Shown: positions 1-6,550, numbered from the stretch's first letter. The stretch is 7,511 nt of DNA from an uncultured Prevotella sp. (GCA_900557255.1 USSA01000145.1:1-7511), one strand, 5' to 3'. Numbers and translations are program-made. The notes: generated by a model not told the origin, from the letters alone.

Positions 1-20
1 AGTAGGCGCGTGAAAATGTG

Positions 21-64
21 TCTGCTCTGCGACGGCTTTTTTTCTTTTGCCGTCGTCCGGCAGA
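21..64. repeat. Strong interrupted hairpin beyond the end of the cargo operon
   Basis: An inverted repeat with a perfect 7-bp inner stem (CGACGGC at 30-36, GCCGTCG at 49-55) encloses a 12-base loop that is T-rich on the plus strand. A 5-bp outer stem (TCTGC at 21-25, GCAGA at 60-64) is separated from it by 4-base internal loops. It lies just beyond the stop of the carboxypeptidase gene, so it could end the minus-strand transcript. It is not followed by a U-run in either direction, so it is not a textbook intrinsic terminator. It may belong to the GC-richer backbone rather than to the cargo operon. Nothing else is recognisable in 1-69; the short open frame there has no start signal. Confidence 0.6.
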
Positions 65-70
65 TGAAAT
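62..70. repeat. Left copy of 9-bp direct repeat flanking the AT-rich cargo
   Basis: AGATGAAAT occurs here and again at 6542-6550. The left copy ends on the last base of the carboxypeptidase stop codon, where GC-richer sequence gives way to AT-rich cargo. The right copy lies where the composition rises again. A target-site duplication or recombination scar is possible, but no transposase or integrase is visible in the window and a chance match in AT-rich DNA is not excluded. Confidence 0.35.
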
Positions 71-1026
71 CATTTAGTTAAATAGTCAGATTCATCTATT
101 GTTTTAAGAATATAATTCACATCATCATATCTTGAAGAATCCGATTGAGAGCCTAAACTACATATTAAAAATTCCTTTCCATGTTGTTGATAAAGAACAA
201 CTAAATTATAGTCATTAGATAAGGAACCTGTCTTGATACCTTTAACATTTTCATTGTAATATTCTGATGTTTGGTCAAGAAAAGTATTAGTATTCCTCCA
301 TGTCTGCGTACTTCCGTCAGGTAAAGTAGCTGTATAATTACTCTTTGAAACAATATCTCTAAACCATTGCTTCTCTAAAAGGTGAGTAGATACTGATTTT
401 AGGTCTGAAACGGTAGTGAGAGCATTGACATCATATCCGCTTGGGTCATATAAAATTGTGTTTTCATACCCTTGATTTTGTAAGTAATTATTTAGATGTT
501 CCATAAAAACATTAATACGTTCTTGACTATTCTTAGCTTGTGGTGAAAGAATAGAACCACAATAATCCGCGACTACATAAGCAGCGTCATTTCCAGATGG
601 AACCAACATGGCAGCAAACAAATTGTGGAGAAAATATTTTTTCGCGTCTATATTCGCAACAGATGAACCAGGTTTAGTTAATTGGATTGCTTCATAATTT
701 GCAGGAACAATACTATCTAAATCCGCAAGTGTTGCTGCGTATTCAATGACAAATAATTTGGCTAAGCTGGCAGGAAGCTGTTGCTCGTTTTCTCGCTTTG
801 AAATAAATATATTGTCATTAGAAAGGTCAACTAATATGAGGGATTTTGCATTATAAAAATCTTGAAAGGAAATTCCATTCAGCCAAGAGTTGATTTTATT
901 CTTCTCATTGCGAAAATTGTCAGGTTTCATTGCCCACAATACAAAAGCAACACTAAATATTATCAAAACAAGAAAAATACAGATACCGCTTACATGGAAT
1001 TTTTTTCTCTTATAATTTCTTCTCAT
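70..1026 (-). CDS. Membrane-anchored serine D-alanyl-D-alanine carboxypeptidase (peptidase S11, DacA/PBP5-like)
   Basis: The 318-residue protein carries all three active-site motifs of the penicillin-binding DD-peptidase family in the right order: SLAK (Ser87, Lys90), SGN (144-146) and KTG (265-267). Enzymes of this family remove the terminal D-Ala from peptidoglycan pentapeptide stems outside the membrane. A single hydrophobic segment at about 12-32 follows a very basic N-terminus (MRRNYKRKK), so it should be a type II membrane protein. The chain ends about 50 residues after KTG, so the C-terminal beta-domain and amphipathic anchor typical of PBP5/DacA seem absent and the anchor is N-terminal instead. 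The ATG has GGGAGG upstream at a rather long spacing of about 12 bases, and there is no better in-frame start. It is the last gene of the transporter operon, 54 bases after the lipoprotein gene. In context it may lower the amount of D-Ala-D-Ala target displayed. It could also be a sporulation-type DacF-like enzyme, but the neighbours argue for a resistance role. Confidence 0.93.
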   Translation of the reverse strand: MRRNYKRKKFHVSGICIFLVLIIFSVAFVLWAMKPDNFRNEKNKINSWLNGISFQDFYNAKSLILVDLSNDNIFISKRENEQQLPASLAKLFVIEYAATLADLDSIVPANYEAIQLTKPGSSVANIDAKKYFLHNLFAAMLVPSGNDAAYVVADYCGSILSPQAKNSQERINVFMEHLNNYLQNQGYENTILYDPSGYDVNALTTVSDLKSVSTHLLEKQWFRDIVSKSNYTATLPDGSTQTWRNTNTFLDQTSEYYNENVKGIKTGSLSNDYNLVVLYQQHGKEFLICSLGSQSDSSRYDDVNYILKTIDESDYLTK

Positions 1027-1080
1027 CTACTTAATTCACCTCCCTAAATGTACTTGAAAATTACTTGTTAGTAAGACCAA

Positions 1081-1566
1081 TCAATAATTAACATCTATAC
1101 ACTCCCTAAAACCAGATGGATCACCTAGTTTTGCTTTGTCAATATTTTCTCGCAAATAATTACGAGTAGCGTCATCGCACCTGTCTTTTCCCATATATGG
1201 CATATCAAATGCTTTTTCCAATTCTTCTAATGCTTTTTCGGCTCTTTCCGGATTTGTATTATAAGTGTCAAGCCATTCTTTCATCCATGAATATTCCCAC
1301 AAGTTAGAAGCTCTTGTTTCACCATAGCCAACTTGGAAAGAAGCCCCTGTATCTTCATTTTCCAACTTTTTAGGAAGTTCAACTCCATCTGGCCAATTCA
1401 AACTGTCAATGGTTGCAAGATATTCTTCTTCGATATGCTCAAAGTCTGTAAATCCTCTTGAATCAGATGTAGTATCAGAATTAGAACACCCCGCAAACAT
1501 TAAGCATATCATTAAAGTAAAAATCATTCCTAAAAGAATTTTTGTTTTAGCAGATAATATTTTCAT
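1081..1566 (-). CDS. Small lipoprotein of unknown function in the efflux operon
   Basis: The 161-residue protein has a basic start, a hydrophobic stretch at about 9-26 and a lipobox-like FAGC ending at Cys27. It is therefore predicted to be cut by signal peptidase II and held on the outer face of the membrane by lipid. The mature part begins with a Ser/Thr/Asp-rich linker (28-38). It then has an acidic helical stretch, a W-P-D-G-V-E-L-P motif (58-65), an aromatic cluster W-E-Y-S-W (90-94), and two late cysteines (130 and 156) that could pair. I do not recognise the family and assign no reaction. GGAGG sits 7 bases before the ATG. It lies 26 bases after the permease gene and 54 bases before the carboxypeptidase gene, so it is surely co-transcribed with them. 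Reasonable guesses are a substrate-binding or immunity-type accessory of the transporter, or a partner of the carboxypeptidase. Confidence 0.82.
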   Translation of the reverse strand: MKILSAKTKILLGMIFTLMICLMFAGCSNSDTTSDSRGFTDFEHIEEEYLATIDSLNWPDGVELPKKLENEDTGASFQVGYGETRASNLWEYSWMKEWLDTYNTNPERAEKALEELEKAFDMPYMGKDRCDDATRNYLRENIDKAKLGDPSGFRECIDVNY

Positions 1567-1592
1567 ATTTATTCCTCCAATTTCTTAAACTT

Positions 1593-2789
1593 TTATCTAA
1601 GTGCTAATGCAGGTTCCAGTTTTGCTGCTTTTATTGCGGGCAATAACCCGCCTAATAATGCAACAATAACAGAAGTTATTACAGCTATGACAGCCGAAAA
1701 AATAGGATAACTTGGTGCTGTTATTGGTGAATCAGGTGGAAGCAATACACTGATACCTTCAACGATAAGTAGCGAGAGTAAAATTGACGCAATGCAAACG
1801 AATATTGAAATAATCAGTTGCGTACCTAAAACCAAAGTAACAATATTTGCGCGGGAAGCTCCTATTGCTCTTCTAATCAACAGCTCATGTGTACGTTGTT
1901 CTAAAGAAGATAAACCTATGTTAATCTGTCCCAAAACAGAAACAAACAATAATAAAAACGATGTTACTAAAAGTCCTAGTTGAAGCATAGCTAATACAGA
2001 ATCATAAGCATTACCAATATCGCTTCTTCCTGTATTTTCTAAATGACCTCCTATTGTTTCTTTCAAAATATCTTGTAAGGCAGAATACATTTGTTTTGTT
2101 GTAAGTCCATTAGTCATGTGCCAATAAATATTTGCACTTTGTACTTGCCACATATTAGGAACAAGCTGTTCTATTGCTTGTACGTCAATATAGATTGTAG
2201 GTATATCCTTTCCGTCATTTACAATCCCAGTTACGTTAAACGGTGTTAATGCAAGGCTGTTTTTTGGATTACCTACGGCATACGAAGTATTGAAATAGGA
2301 TTCAGCCTCTTTATTTACTACCATACAAAGAATATTGTTTGTTTCGGAGGAGTAAAACCAATTTCCCGATGACATAGGTAAATTATAGACTTTATTGTAA
2401 CCTGTTGTTGTGAAAATGACATCAACAGGTATAAAATCTTTATAAAGTGTGTCATTTTTATCTTTCAATGATGAAAGGGATGGAATCGGTGCAAAGCTTA
2501 TATTTTCCTGCATAGACAGAGTAACGGCTATCGAGTCATCTAATTGCTGTGCTTTTGTCAAAAAATTCTGCATTTTAGCGGCATCTTCAAAACGGCAATC
2601 CATTATTGAAAAGGAGTATGTTGGAACCCAACCGTATATCTGTGCATTAACAGAAATTAAATACTCTTTACCAAGAGTACCAACCAAAACGGAACCTATC
2701 ATTGCTATAATTCCTACAAGCATAGAAATACTGGTTAAAATATTGCGGAGAGGAGAAATACGAAGGTCTTTAAGAATCATATTTAACAC
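1593..2789 (-). CDS. MacB/FtsX-family ABC transporter permease
   Basis: The 398-residue protein has the MacB layout: a first membrane helix at about 17-39, a large extracytoplasmic domain (about 40-255), then three membrane helices at about 265-290, 316-347 and 361-385. The cytoplasmic loop holds the conserved [12 protein letters not shown] motif (302-313). The C-terminus has the usual [15 protein letters not shown] signature. Such permeases work as dimers and transmit ATP-driven motion to the outer domain rather than passing substrate through a classic channel. I chose the GTG start at 2789 because GGAGGGAGG (2797-2805) precedes it by exactly 7 bases. The frame stays open to an ATG at 2852, but that start would overlap the ATPase gene by 83 bases and lacks a good ribosome site. 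With the GTG, the overlap with the ATPase gene is only 20 bases, which suggests translational coupling. Its partners are the ATPase and the lipoprotein adapter just upstream. Confidence 0.9.
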   Translation of the reverse strand: MLNMILKDLRISPLRNILTSISMLVGIIAMIGSVLVGTLGKEYLISVNAQIYGWVPTYSFSIMDCRFEDAAKMQNFLTKAQQLDDSIAVTLSMQENISFAPIPSLSSLKDKNDTLYKDFIPVDVIFTTTGYNKVYNLPMSSGNWFYSSETNNILCMVVNKEAESYFNTSYAVGNPKNSLALTPFNVTGIVNDGKDIPTIYIDVQAIEQLVPNMWQVQSANIYWHMTNGLTTKQMYSALQDILKETIGGHLENTGRSDIGNAYDSVLAMLQLGLLVTSFLLLFVSVLGQINIGLSSLEQRTHELLIRRAIGASRANIVTLVLGTQLIISIFVCIASILLSLLIVEGISVLLPPDSPITAPSYPIFSAVIAVITSVIVALLGGLLPAIKAAKLEPALALR

Positions 2790-3483
2790 ATTGAAGCCTC
2801 CCTCCGTCCATTTCAAAAATTGTATTACAAGTCTTTGCAATATCGAGGTCATGAGTTACTATTAAAAGCATAATGCCATTTTTAAGCACAACTTGATGTA
2901 AAAGGTCCATAATTTGTTTTCCGGTTTTTTTATCTAAAGCACCAGTAGGTTCATCACATAAAATGGCTTCCGGCGATACTGCAAGTGCGCGGGCAATCGC
3001 CACTCTTTGTTGTTCGCCTCCTGATAAATTAGATGGATAATCATTTTCTTTTCCTTCTAATCCAACACTTTGCAAAAGATTTCGTATTGCTTCTTTCCGC
3101 TGTCTTGTATTCATTTTCTTTTTGGAATAAAGTAAAGGAAGCTCAATATTTTCCCAAACTCTTAAATGTTTAATTAAAGAATAGTTTTGAAAAACAAAAC
3201 CGATATTACTTGCTCGAAGCATAGATAGCTGGCTATCTGTTAAAGTGGAAACAGACATACCATTATAAAGAAATTCGCCTTGATATGAGTGGTTGAGTAA
3301 ACCTATAATTGATATAAGGCTTGTTTTTCCTGAACCCGATTTGCCTACAATAGCATAGCTGTTTCCTCGCTTTAGTTCCATATTTGCTTTGTTTACAGTT
3401 ACTAAGGTATCACCATTATTCAAATTAACAGTCGCTACCAAGTTTTTTATTTGAATTAAATTTCCTCCATTCGTTTTTTCCAT
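2770..3483 (-). CDS. MacB/LolD-type ABC transporter ATP-binding protein
   Basis: The 237-residue nucleotide-binding subunit is complete. It has Walker A GKSGSGKT (47-54), Q-loop Gln99 in V-F-Q-N-Y, the LSGGEQQR signature (153-160), Walker B with the Asp177-Glu178 pair in I-L-C-D-E-P, and the switch His211. The strict [12 protein letters not shown] pattern and the E-P-T-G-A-L-D D-loop are typical of the MacB/LolD/FtsE-like group. The ATG at 3483 follows the adapter stop codon by one base, with AAGGAG 11 bases upstream. The frame also runs back to an ATG at 3543 inside the adapter gene, but the added 20 residues are unlike the family and have no ribosome site. It energises the permease encoded next. 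Together with the adapter they form a tripartite Gram-positive MacAB-like pump, comparable in type to B. subtilis YknXYZ. Confidence 0.95.
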   Translation of the reverse strand: MEKTNGGNLIQIKNLVATVNLNNGDTLVTVNKANMELKRGNSYAIVGKSGSGKTSLISIIGLLNHSYQGEFLYNGMSVSTLTDSQLSMLRASNIGFVFQNYSLIKHLRVWENIELPLLYSKKKMNTRQRKEAIRNLLQSVGLEGKENDYPSNLSGGEQQRVAIARALAVSPEAILCDEPTGALDKKTGKQIMDLLHQVVLKNGIMLLIVTHDLDIAKTCNTIFEMDGGRLQCVKYDS

Positions 3484-3484
3484 G

Positions 3485-4315
3485 TTACAAATTACTCCTT
3501 GGGTCAAGGTTTGGGGGAATAGAAGAAATTGTATCGCCCTCATTTACACCCGACAATATTTCTATATATGCACCATCAGTTGCACCCAGCATAACTTCTG
3601 TTTGAATTTGTTTTCCGTCATTTATTACGGTTACCATTCCCTTACCTTGTCTGCCCGCAATGACTGAAAGTGGTAACAAAAGCACATCTTTTCTAGTTTC
3701 GGCTGTTATGACAACGGTAGCACTTTGTCCGGGTTTTACATCAATATCTTTTCCAATTAAACATTGCAATGTGCTTTCTGCATTTTCTGATACTGGTACT
3801 ACAACTGCAATCGCTTCCGTAGGTCCCACACCATCAACTACTTGAAACTTTGCTTTTAATGCTGCATTTTCCGGCAATATTTTCAAAAAATTTTCAGCTT
3901 CAATATTGAGAGCAAAACCTGTGTACTTAGCTGTTGCTAAGGGATAATTTTTGGGAACACTCTCATTAGATGAGATAATAGAAAGAATCGTTGCGTCAAC
4001 TGGGGATTTTATTTCTTCTTCAGATACTTTCCCAATCACACCACCCTCAGTAATTTTGTTGCCGGCTGAGGAACAGGCTTCAAAAGTACCCTCAACAGAA
4101 GAACATAAAACAAAATCCAAAGCCGGAATAATAGTTGTGTGAGCAGATACCGTTGGAGTAAGATTACCGCGAGTAACGGATACCGTTTCAACGGATTGTA
4201 CTTTTGGATTTACGTTACTGGTTTCATTTTTCTGCTCGTCAAAACAACAGGCAGATAACACAATTATTATCATACATAGCATAGGTAACGCCATAATTCG
4301 ATTTTGGTATTTCAC
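3485..4315 (-). CDS. Lipoprotein membrane-fusion (MacA/HlyD-like) adapter of the ABC transporter
   Basis: The 276-residue protein begins with a hydrophobic signal and a lipobox L-S-A-C with Cys23 as the lipidation site, so it should sit on the outer face of the membrane. The body fits an adapter: two short lipoyl/barrel-sandwich halves (about 66-110), a beta-barrel region (about 135-205), and a membrane-proximal domain (about 208-265). That last domain has the family pattern L-L-L-P-L-S-V-I-A, then V-T-V-I-N-D-G, then G-V-N-E-G-D. The long coiled-coil hairpin of Gram-negative MacA is missing: the two lipoyl halves are joined almost directly, as expected where there is no outer-membrane channel to reach. 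AAGGAGGT (4322-4329) abuts the ATG at 4321, which is too close to use. The GTG at 4315, 6 bases away, is the likelier start. This is the first gene of the effector operon and follows the regulatory gap after the kinase gene. Confidence 0.87.
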   Translation of the reverse strand: MKYQNRIMALPMLCMIIIVLSACCFDEQKNETSNVNPKVQSVETVSVTRGNLTPTVSAHTTIIPALDFVLCSSVEGTFEACSSAGNKITEGGVIGKVSEEEIKSPVDATILSIISSNESVPKNYPLATAKYTGFALNIEAENFLKILPENAALKAKFQVVDGVGPTEAIAVVVPVSENAESTLQCLIGKDIDVKPGQSATVVITAETRKDVLLLPLSVIAGRQGKGMVTVINDGKQIQTEVMLGATDGAYIEILSGVNEGDTISSIPPNLDPRSNL

Positions 4316-4339
4316 CAACATACCTCCTTGTTATTGTAT

Positions 4340-4345
4340 ATTATA
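4340..4345 (-). promoter_or_regulatory. Candidate -10 element for the transporter operon
   Basis: On the minus strand a perfect TATAAT lies 24 bases before the adapter start codon at 4315. No good -35 hexamer lies 16-19 bases upstream: the corresponding positions fall inside the 3' arm of the hairpin and read AAGCCT or close variants. A strong -10 with a poor -35 is what one expects of a promoter that needs an activator such as an OmpR-family response regulator. It could also be a chance match in AT-rich sequence, with transcription starting further upstream. Confidence 0.4.
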
Positions 4346-4361
4346 TTTCGTTTAAAGATAA

Positions 4362-4406
4362 AAGGCTTTCACCTTGATACAATAATTGTATCAAAATAAA
4401 AGCCTT
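4362..4406 (-). terminator. Two-tier hairpin between kinase gene and transporter operon (terminator or attenuator)
   Basis: An inner perfect 9-bp inverted repeat (4374-4382 and 4386-4394, with a 3-base loop) is nested inside an outer 8-bp repeat (AAGGCTTT at 4362-4369, AAAGCCTT at 4399-4406), with 4-base internal loops between. On the minus strand the structure is followed by TTTATCTTT, so it can act as an intrinsic terminator for the regulator transcript. Because it lies ahead of the adapter gene, it could partly insulate the regulators from the effector operon or act as an attenuator. The inner 21-base near-palindrome could also be a protein-binding site. Confidence 0.6.
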
Positions 4407-4440
4407 AATTTTGATGATTGTTCGCAAGAAAATCCTCTTT

Positions 4441-4473
4441 TTTGCTACGGAATTTCTTACGATTTTCCTACGA
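4441..4473 (-). promoter_or_regulatory. Three tandem CGTA-type repeats, candidate binding sites for the VanR-like regulator
   Basis: Read on the minus strand, three similar blocks follow one another: CGTAGGAAAA (from 4472), CGTAAGAAAT (from 4461) and CGTAGCAAAA (from 4449). They are spaced 11 and 12 bases apart. Direct repeats about one helical turn apart are the usual operator form of OmpR/PhoB-family regulators, and VanR is known to bind several tandem sites ahead of its target promoter. The first block overlaps the stop codon of the kinase gene (TAG at 4468-4470). The group stands about 130 bases upstream of the adapter start codon. Assignment to this regulator is inferred from position and form. 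Confidence 0.5.
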
Positions 4474-5556
4474 AAGTGGAAGTGTAACTATAAATTTTAT
4501 ACACTCGTCTTTACTATGAGCAACAATAGTCCCCTTATGTAGTTCTACAATATGTTTCGCAATCGCAAGTCCCAATCCGGCACCACCACTTGTAGTATTT
4601 CTTGATGTGTCAACTCGGTAAAACTGCTCAAATATTAGTTTTAGTTTTTCTTCTGCGATAGGATTCCCAAAATTTTCAAAAGTAATTACAATAGTGTTCT
4701 CTTGAAGTTCTGTGGTTATTGCAACTTCTGTATCTGTATAACTGTAAATTACCGCATTACGCAAGAGATTATCGAACACACGTTGTATTTTGTTTGCGTC
4801 GCAATGTAGCATAATGTCACTTGTACTATTGAGAGTACATTTCAAATTTTTTTCCTTTAATATGGGCTTAAATTCATAGATAAGTTGTTCTAATAAACGG
4901 GTCAAATTTATGTTGCTGTATTGTAATGTTATGTTAGATAAGTTAAATCGTGTGATTTCAAAAAACTCATTTATCAAATCTTCAAGACGTTCTGCTTTAT
5001 CAAGAGAAATAGAAAGATACTTTTCTCTTAACTCCTGTGATATTTGTTGTTCATCATCATGCAGTAGTGTTAGATAGCCAATGACGGAAGAAAGCGGCGT
5101 TTTCAAATCATGTGCAAGGTACATAATCAAATCATTCTTGCGCTGTTCATTTTCCTGTGCAAGTCGCGCATTGTTTTCTGCTTCTTGCTTTAAGCGATTT
5201 ATGTTGATAGCAATTTCGCTTAGTTCCGGTGAGAGTTCAATATAATCTACTGATTTATCAAATAGTTTTCCTGTTGCAGCTTGTAACTCGTAGACATAAT
5301 TAACAACCTTTTTCAAAAGTTTATAAGTCAAATACAAAATGCAAACTACCCATAATATAAGCCCTACCATATAAACATAAAGTCCCCTATATATCAGGTA
5401 GTAATGTTCCACATATCTATCCAGTACCCAAGTAAGTCCCATATCTAACGAAACCGTACACACTAAGATAATTCCCGAACAAATTACACTCTGTAAGATA
5501 TAACTTTTAAACAGGATTGTAAGCAGATAATTTTGTTCATTTTTATTCAATTTCAT
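4468..5556 (-). CDS. VanS-like sensor histidine kinase
   Basis: The 362-residue kinase has two membrane helices at about 14-36 and 60-80, separated by an outer loop of only about 25 residues. It then has a HAMP-like or coiled linker, a dimerisation domain with the phosphorylated His149 in Y-L-A-H-D-L-K-T-P, and a catalytic domain with the N box D-N-L-L-R-N-A (262-268) and G box S-G-G-A-G-L-G-L-A-I-A (323-333). The stretch QRKNDLIMYLAHDLKTPL and the following I-N-E-F-F-E-I-T-R closely recall VanS of the VanA/VanG glycopeptide systems. The small outer loop makes a bulky periplasmic sensing domain impossible; the signal may be detected in the membrane or through a partner such as the transporter. 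The ATG overlaps the response regulator gene by 14 bases, so the two are coupled. It should phosphorylate, and without signal dephosphorylate, the upstream regulator. Confidence 0.93.
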   Translation of the reverse strand: MKLNKNEQNYLLTILFKSYILQSVICSGIILVCTVSLDMGLTWVLDRYVEHYYLIYRGLYVYMVGLILWVVCILYLTYKLLKKVVNYVYELQAATGKLFDKSVDYIELSPELSEIAININRLKQEAENNARLAQENEQRKNDLIMYLAHDLKTPLSSVIGYLTLLHDDEQQISQELREKYLSISLDKAERLEDLINEFFEITRFNLSNITLQYSNINLTRLLEQLIYEFKPILKEKNLKCTLNSTSDIMLHCDANKIQRVFDNLLRNAVIYSYTDTEVAITTELQENTIVITFENFGNPIAEEKLKLIFEQFYRVDTSRNTTSGGAGLGLAIAKHIVELHKGTIVAHSKDECIKFIVTLPLS

Positions 5557-6241
5557 AACCTACCCCCCAAACTGTTTTGATAAATTTTGGATTTTTGGCG
5601 GGTTCATTTAATTTTTCTCTAAGCCGCCCTATATGTGCCATTACGGTGTTGTTATTATCTAAATATTTTTCTTTCCAGATATTTTCAAATAGTTCCTCAG
5701 TTGAAACAACTTTGCCTTGATGTTCACATAAATACCAAAGGATTGAAAACTCGATAGGAGTTAAAGATATTTCTTTTCCGAACAAAAAGCATTTATGCGT
5801 ATCCTTATTGATAATCAATCCTCTAATGTCATATTCACTTTTTGGAAAAAACTGCTTTTTTGTTGGATTGTTGTACTTCTGATAGCGTCTTAACTGTGTT
5901 TTCACTCTTGCAATGACTTCAAGGGGATTAAAAGGTTTTGTTATATAATCATCGGCACCTATTGTTAGCCCCATTATTTTATCGCCATCATCAATTTTAG
6001 CTGTAAGCATAATAACAGGAAAATAAAAATTTTCTCTAATTTTTTGGCAAATACGGAATCCGTCTATATCAGGAAGCATAACGTCCAATATCGCCAAATC
6101 AATTTCCGTTTTCTGAATACATTCCAATGCTTCAATTCCATTGTAATATTTGTGTACTATATAATTATCGTTTTTAAGATAAACTTCAAGTAAATCTGCT
6201 ATCTCTTTTTCATCATCTACAACTAAAATTTTTTCATTCAT
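5543..6241 (-). CDS. VanR-like OmpR-family response regulator
   Basis: The 232-residue protein has an intact receiver domain (1-120): acid pair Asp9-Asp10, phosphorylated Asp53 in A-I-L-D, Thr80 and Lys102 in Y-I-T-K-P-F. It ends in a winged-helix DNA-binding domain (about 135-232) with S-L-T-P-I-E-F (159-165) and the closing K-T-V-W-G-V-G-Y. From memory it is strikingly close to VanR of the vancomycin cluster, including the phrases YLKN, EIDLAILD, CQKIRE and LTIGADDYITKPF and the same position for the phospho-Asp. AAGGAG lies 8-9 bases before the ATG. It overlaps the preceding small HTH gene by 8 bases and the kinase gene by 14 bases. Likely targets are the tandem repeats at 4441-4473 upstream of the transporter operon. 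Confidence 0.95.
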   Translation of the reverse strand: MNEKILVVDDEKEIADLLEVYLKNDNYIVHKYYNGIEALECIQKTEIDLAILDVMLPDIDGFRICQKIRENFYFPVIMLTAKIDDGDKIMGLTIGADDYITKPFNPLEVIARVKTQLRRYQKYNNPTKKQFFPKSEYDIRGLIINKDTHKCFLFGKEISLTPIEFSILWYLCEHQGKVVSTEELFENIWKEKYLDNNNTVMAHIGRLREKLNEPAKNPKFIKTVWGVGYEIE

Positions 6242-6416
6242 TGTCTACACTCCTTTTTATCCTTTTATCAAATGGTTTTACTGCGCTCTTGGGTATCAAC
6301 CACATATAACCGATTTTTGAAACACCAGGTATTCGATTTTCTTTACAAAGTATCTGCACACGCCGTTCAGAAATACCCCATTTTTCCGCTGCTTCGGGAC
6401 AAGACATATATTCCAT
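6234..6416 (-). CDS. Small MerR/excisionase-type helix-turn-helix protein, first gene of the regulator operon
   Basis: The 60-residue protein consists almost wholly of one winged-helix-turn-helix. M-S-C-P-E-A-A-E-K-W-G-I-S-E-R-R-V-Q (4-21) forms the HTH, followed by a wing with P-G-V-S-K-I-G-Y-M-W-L-I-P (30-42) and a basic tail. This is the HTH_17/excisionase-like form that often recognises DNA together with a partner protein. The start has AAAGGA about 10 bases upstream. Its stop overlaps the response regulator start (ATGAATGA), so the two are translationally coupled. The position, a small DNA-binding protein directly ahead of vanR-vanS-type genes, recalls vanU ahead of vanR in vanG clusters, although VanU is, as I recall, of the Cro/CI type. 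A role in regulating this operon is more likely than one in excision, since no integrase is present. Confidence 0.82.
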   Translation of the reverse strand: MEYMSCPEAAEKWGISERRVQILCKENRIPGVSKIGYMWLIPKSAVKPFDKRIKRSVDNE

Positions 6417-6452
6417 ATCGTAACCGTCCTTTCTTCAAACATTATCAATATA

Positions 6453-6481
6453 ATTATACTCGGATAACCGAATAATAGCAA
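6453..6481 (-). promoter_or_regulatory. Sigma-A-type promoter of the HTH/regulator/kinase operon
   Basis: On the minus strand TTGCTA (6476-6481) and a perfect TATAAT (6453-6458) are separated by exactly 17 bases. Transcription would start near 6446, giving a leader of about 30 bases before the ATG at 6416. The spacing and match are good enough for constitutive expression of the sensor system. No CGTA-type repeats like those at 4441-4473 are evident upstream. Confidence 0.72.
6460..6471. promoter_or_regulatory. Short palindrome between -35 and -10, possible operator
   Basis: TCGG (6460-6463) and CCGA (6468-6471) form a 4-bp-arm inverted repeat centred in the spacer of the regulator promoter, where a bound repressor would block the polymerase. 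The small HTH protein encoded immediately downstream is one candidate ligand. The arms are short, so this is tentative. Confidence 0.3.
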
Positions 6482-6541
6482 GTACATGATATGCTCTATT
6501 TCTATCCATACTATGATGTGTGTAATCATATCTTGAAAGAG

Positions 6542-6550
6542 AGATGAAAT
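6542..6550. repeat. Right copy of 9-bp direct repeat flanking the AT-rich cargo
   Basis: AGATGAAAT is identical to 62-70. It lies upstream of the XRE gene, just where GC-richer plus-strand backbone begins, and about 60 bases behind the regulator promoter. Together the two copies enclose the whole minus-strand gene set and nothing else. Confidence 0.35.

Noticed and set aside
1..81. Open plus-strand frame at the left edge as the end of a gene
   Set aside because: It covers a perfect hairpin, gives no recognisable residues, and ends inside the carboxypeptidase gene. It is too short to support a gene.
2790..2852. Upstream extension of the permease to an ATG at 2852
   Set aside because: It would overlap the ATPase gene by 83 bases without a good ribosome site. 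The GTG at 2789 has GGAGGGAGG at ideal spacing.
2449..2865. 138-residue plus-strand open frame
   Set aside because: It is antisense to the permease and ATPase genes, which have clear domain motifs. It has no recognisable domain and is a shadow frame.
3484..3543. Upstream extension of the ATPase to an ATG at 3543
   Set aside because: The 20 extra residues overlap the adapter's C-terminus and do not resemble the start of this ATPase family.
70..6416. A classical vancomycin-resistance (vanA/B/G) cluster
   Set aside because: Only the sensor pair is Van-like. No ligase, VanH, VanX, VanXY or VanT is encoded, and the carboxypeptidase is a serine S11 enzyme rather than the zinc-type VanY.
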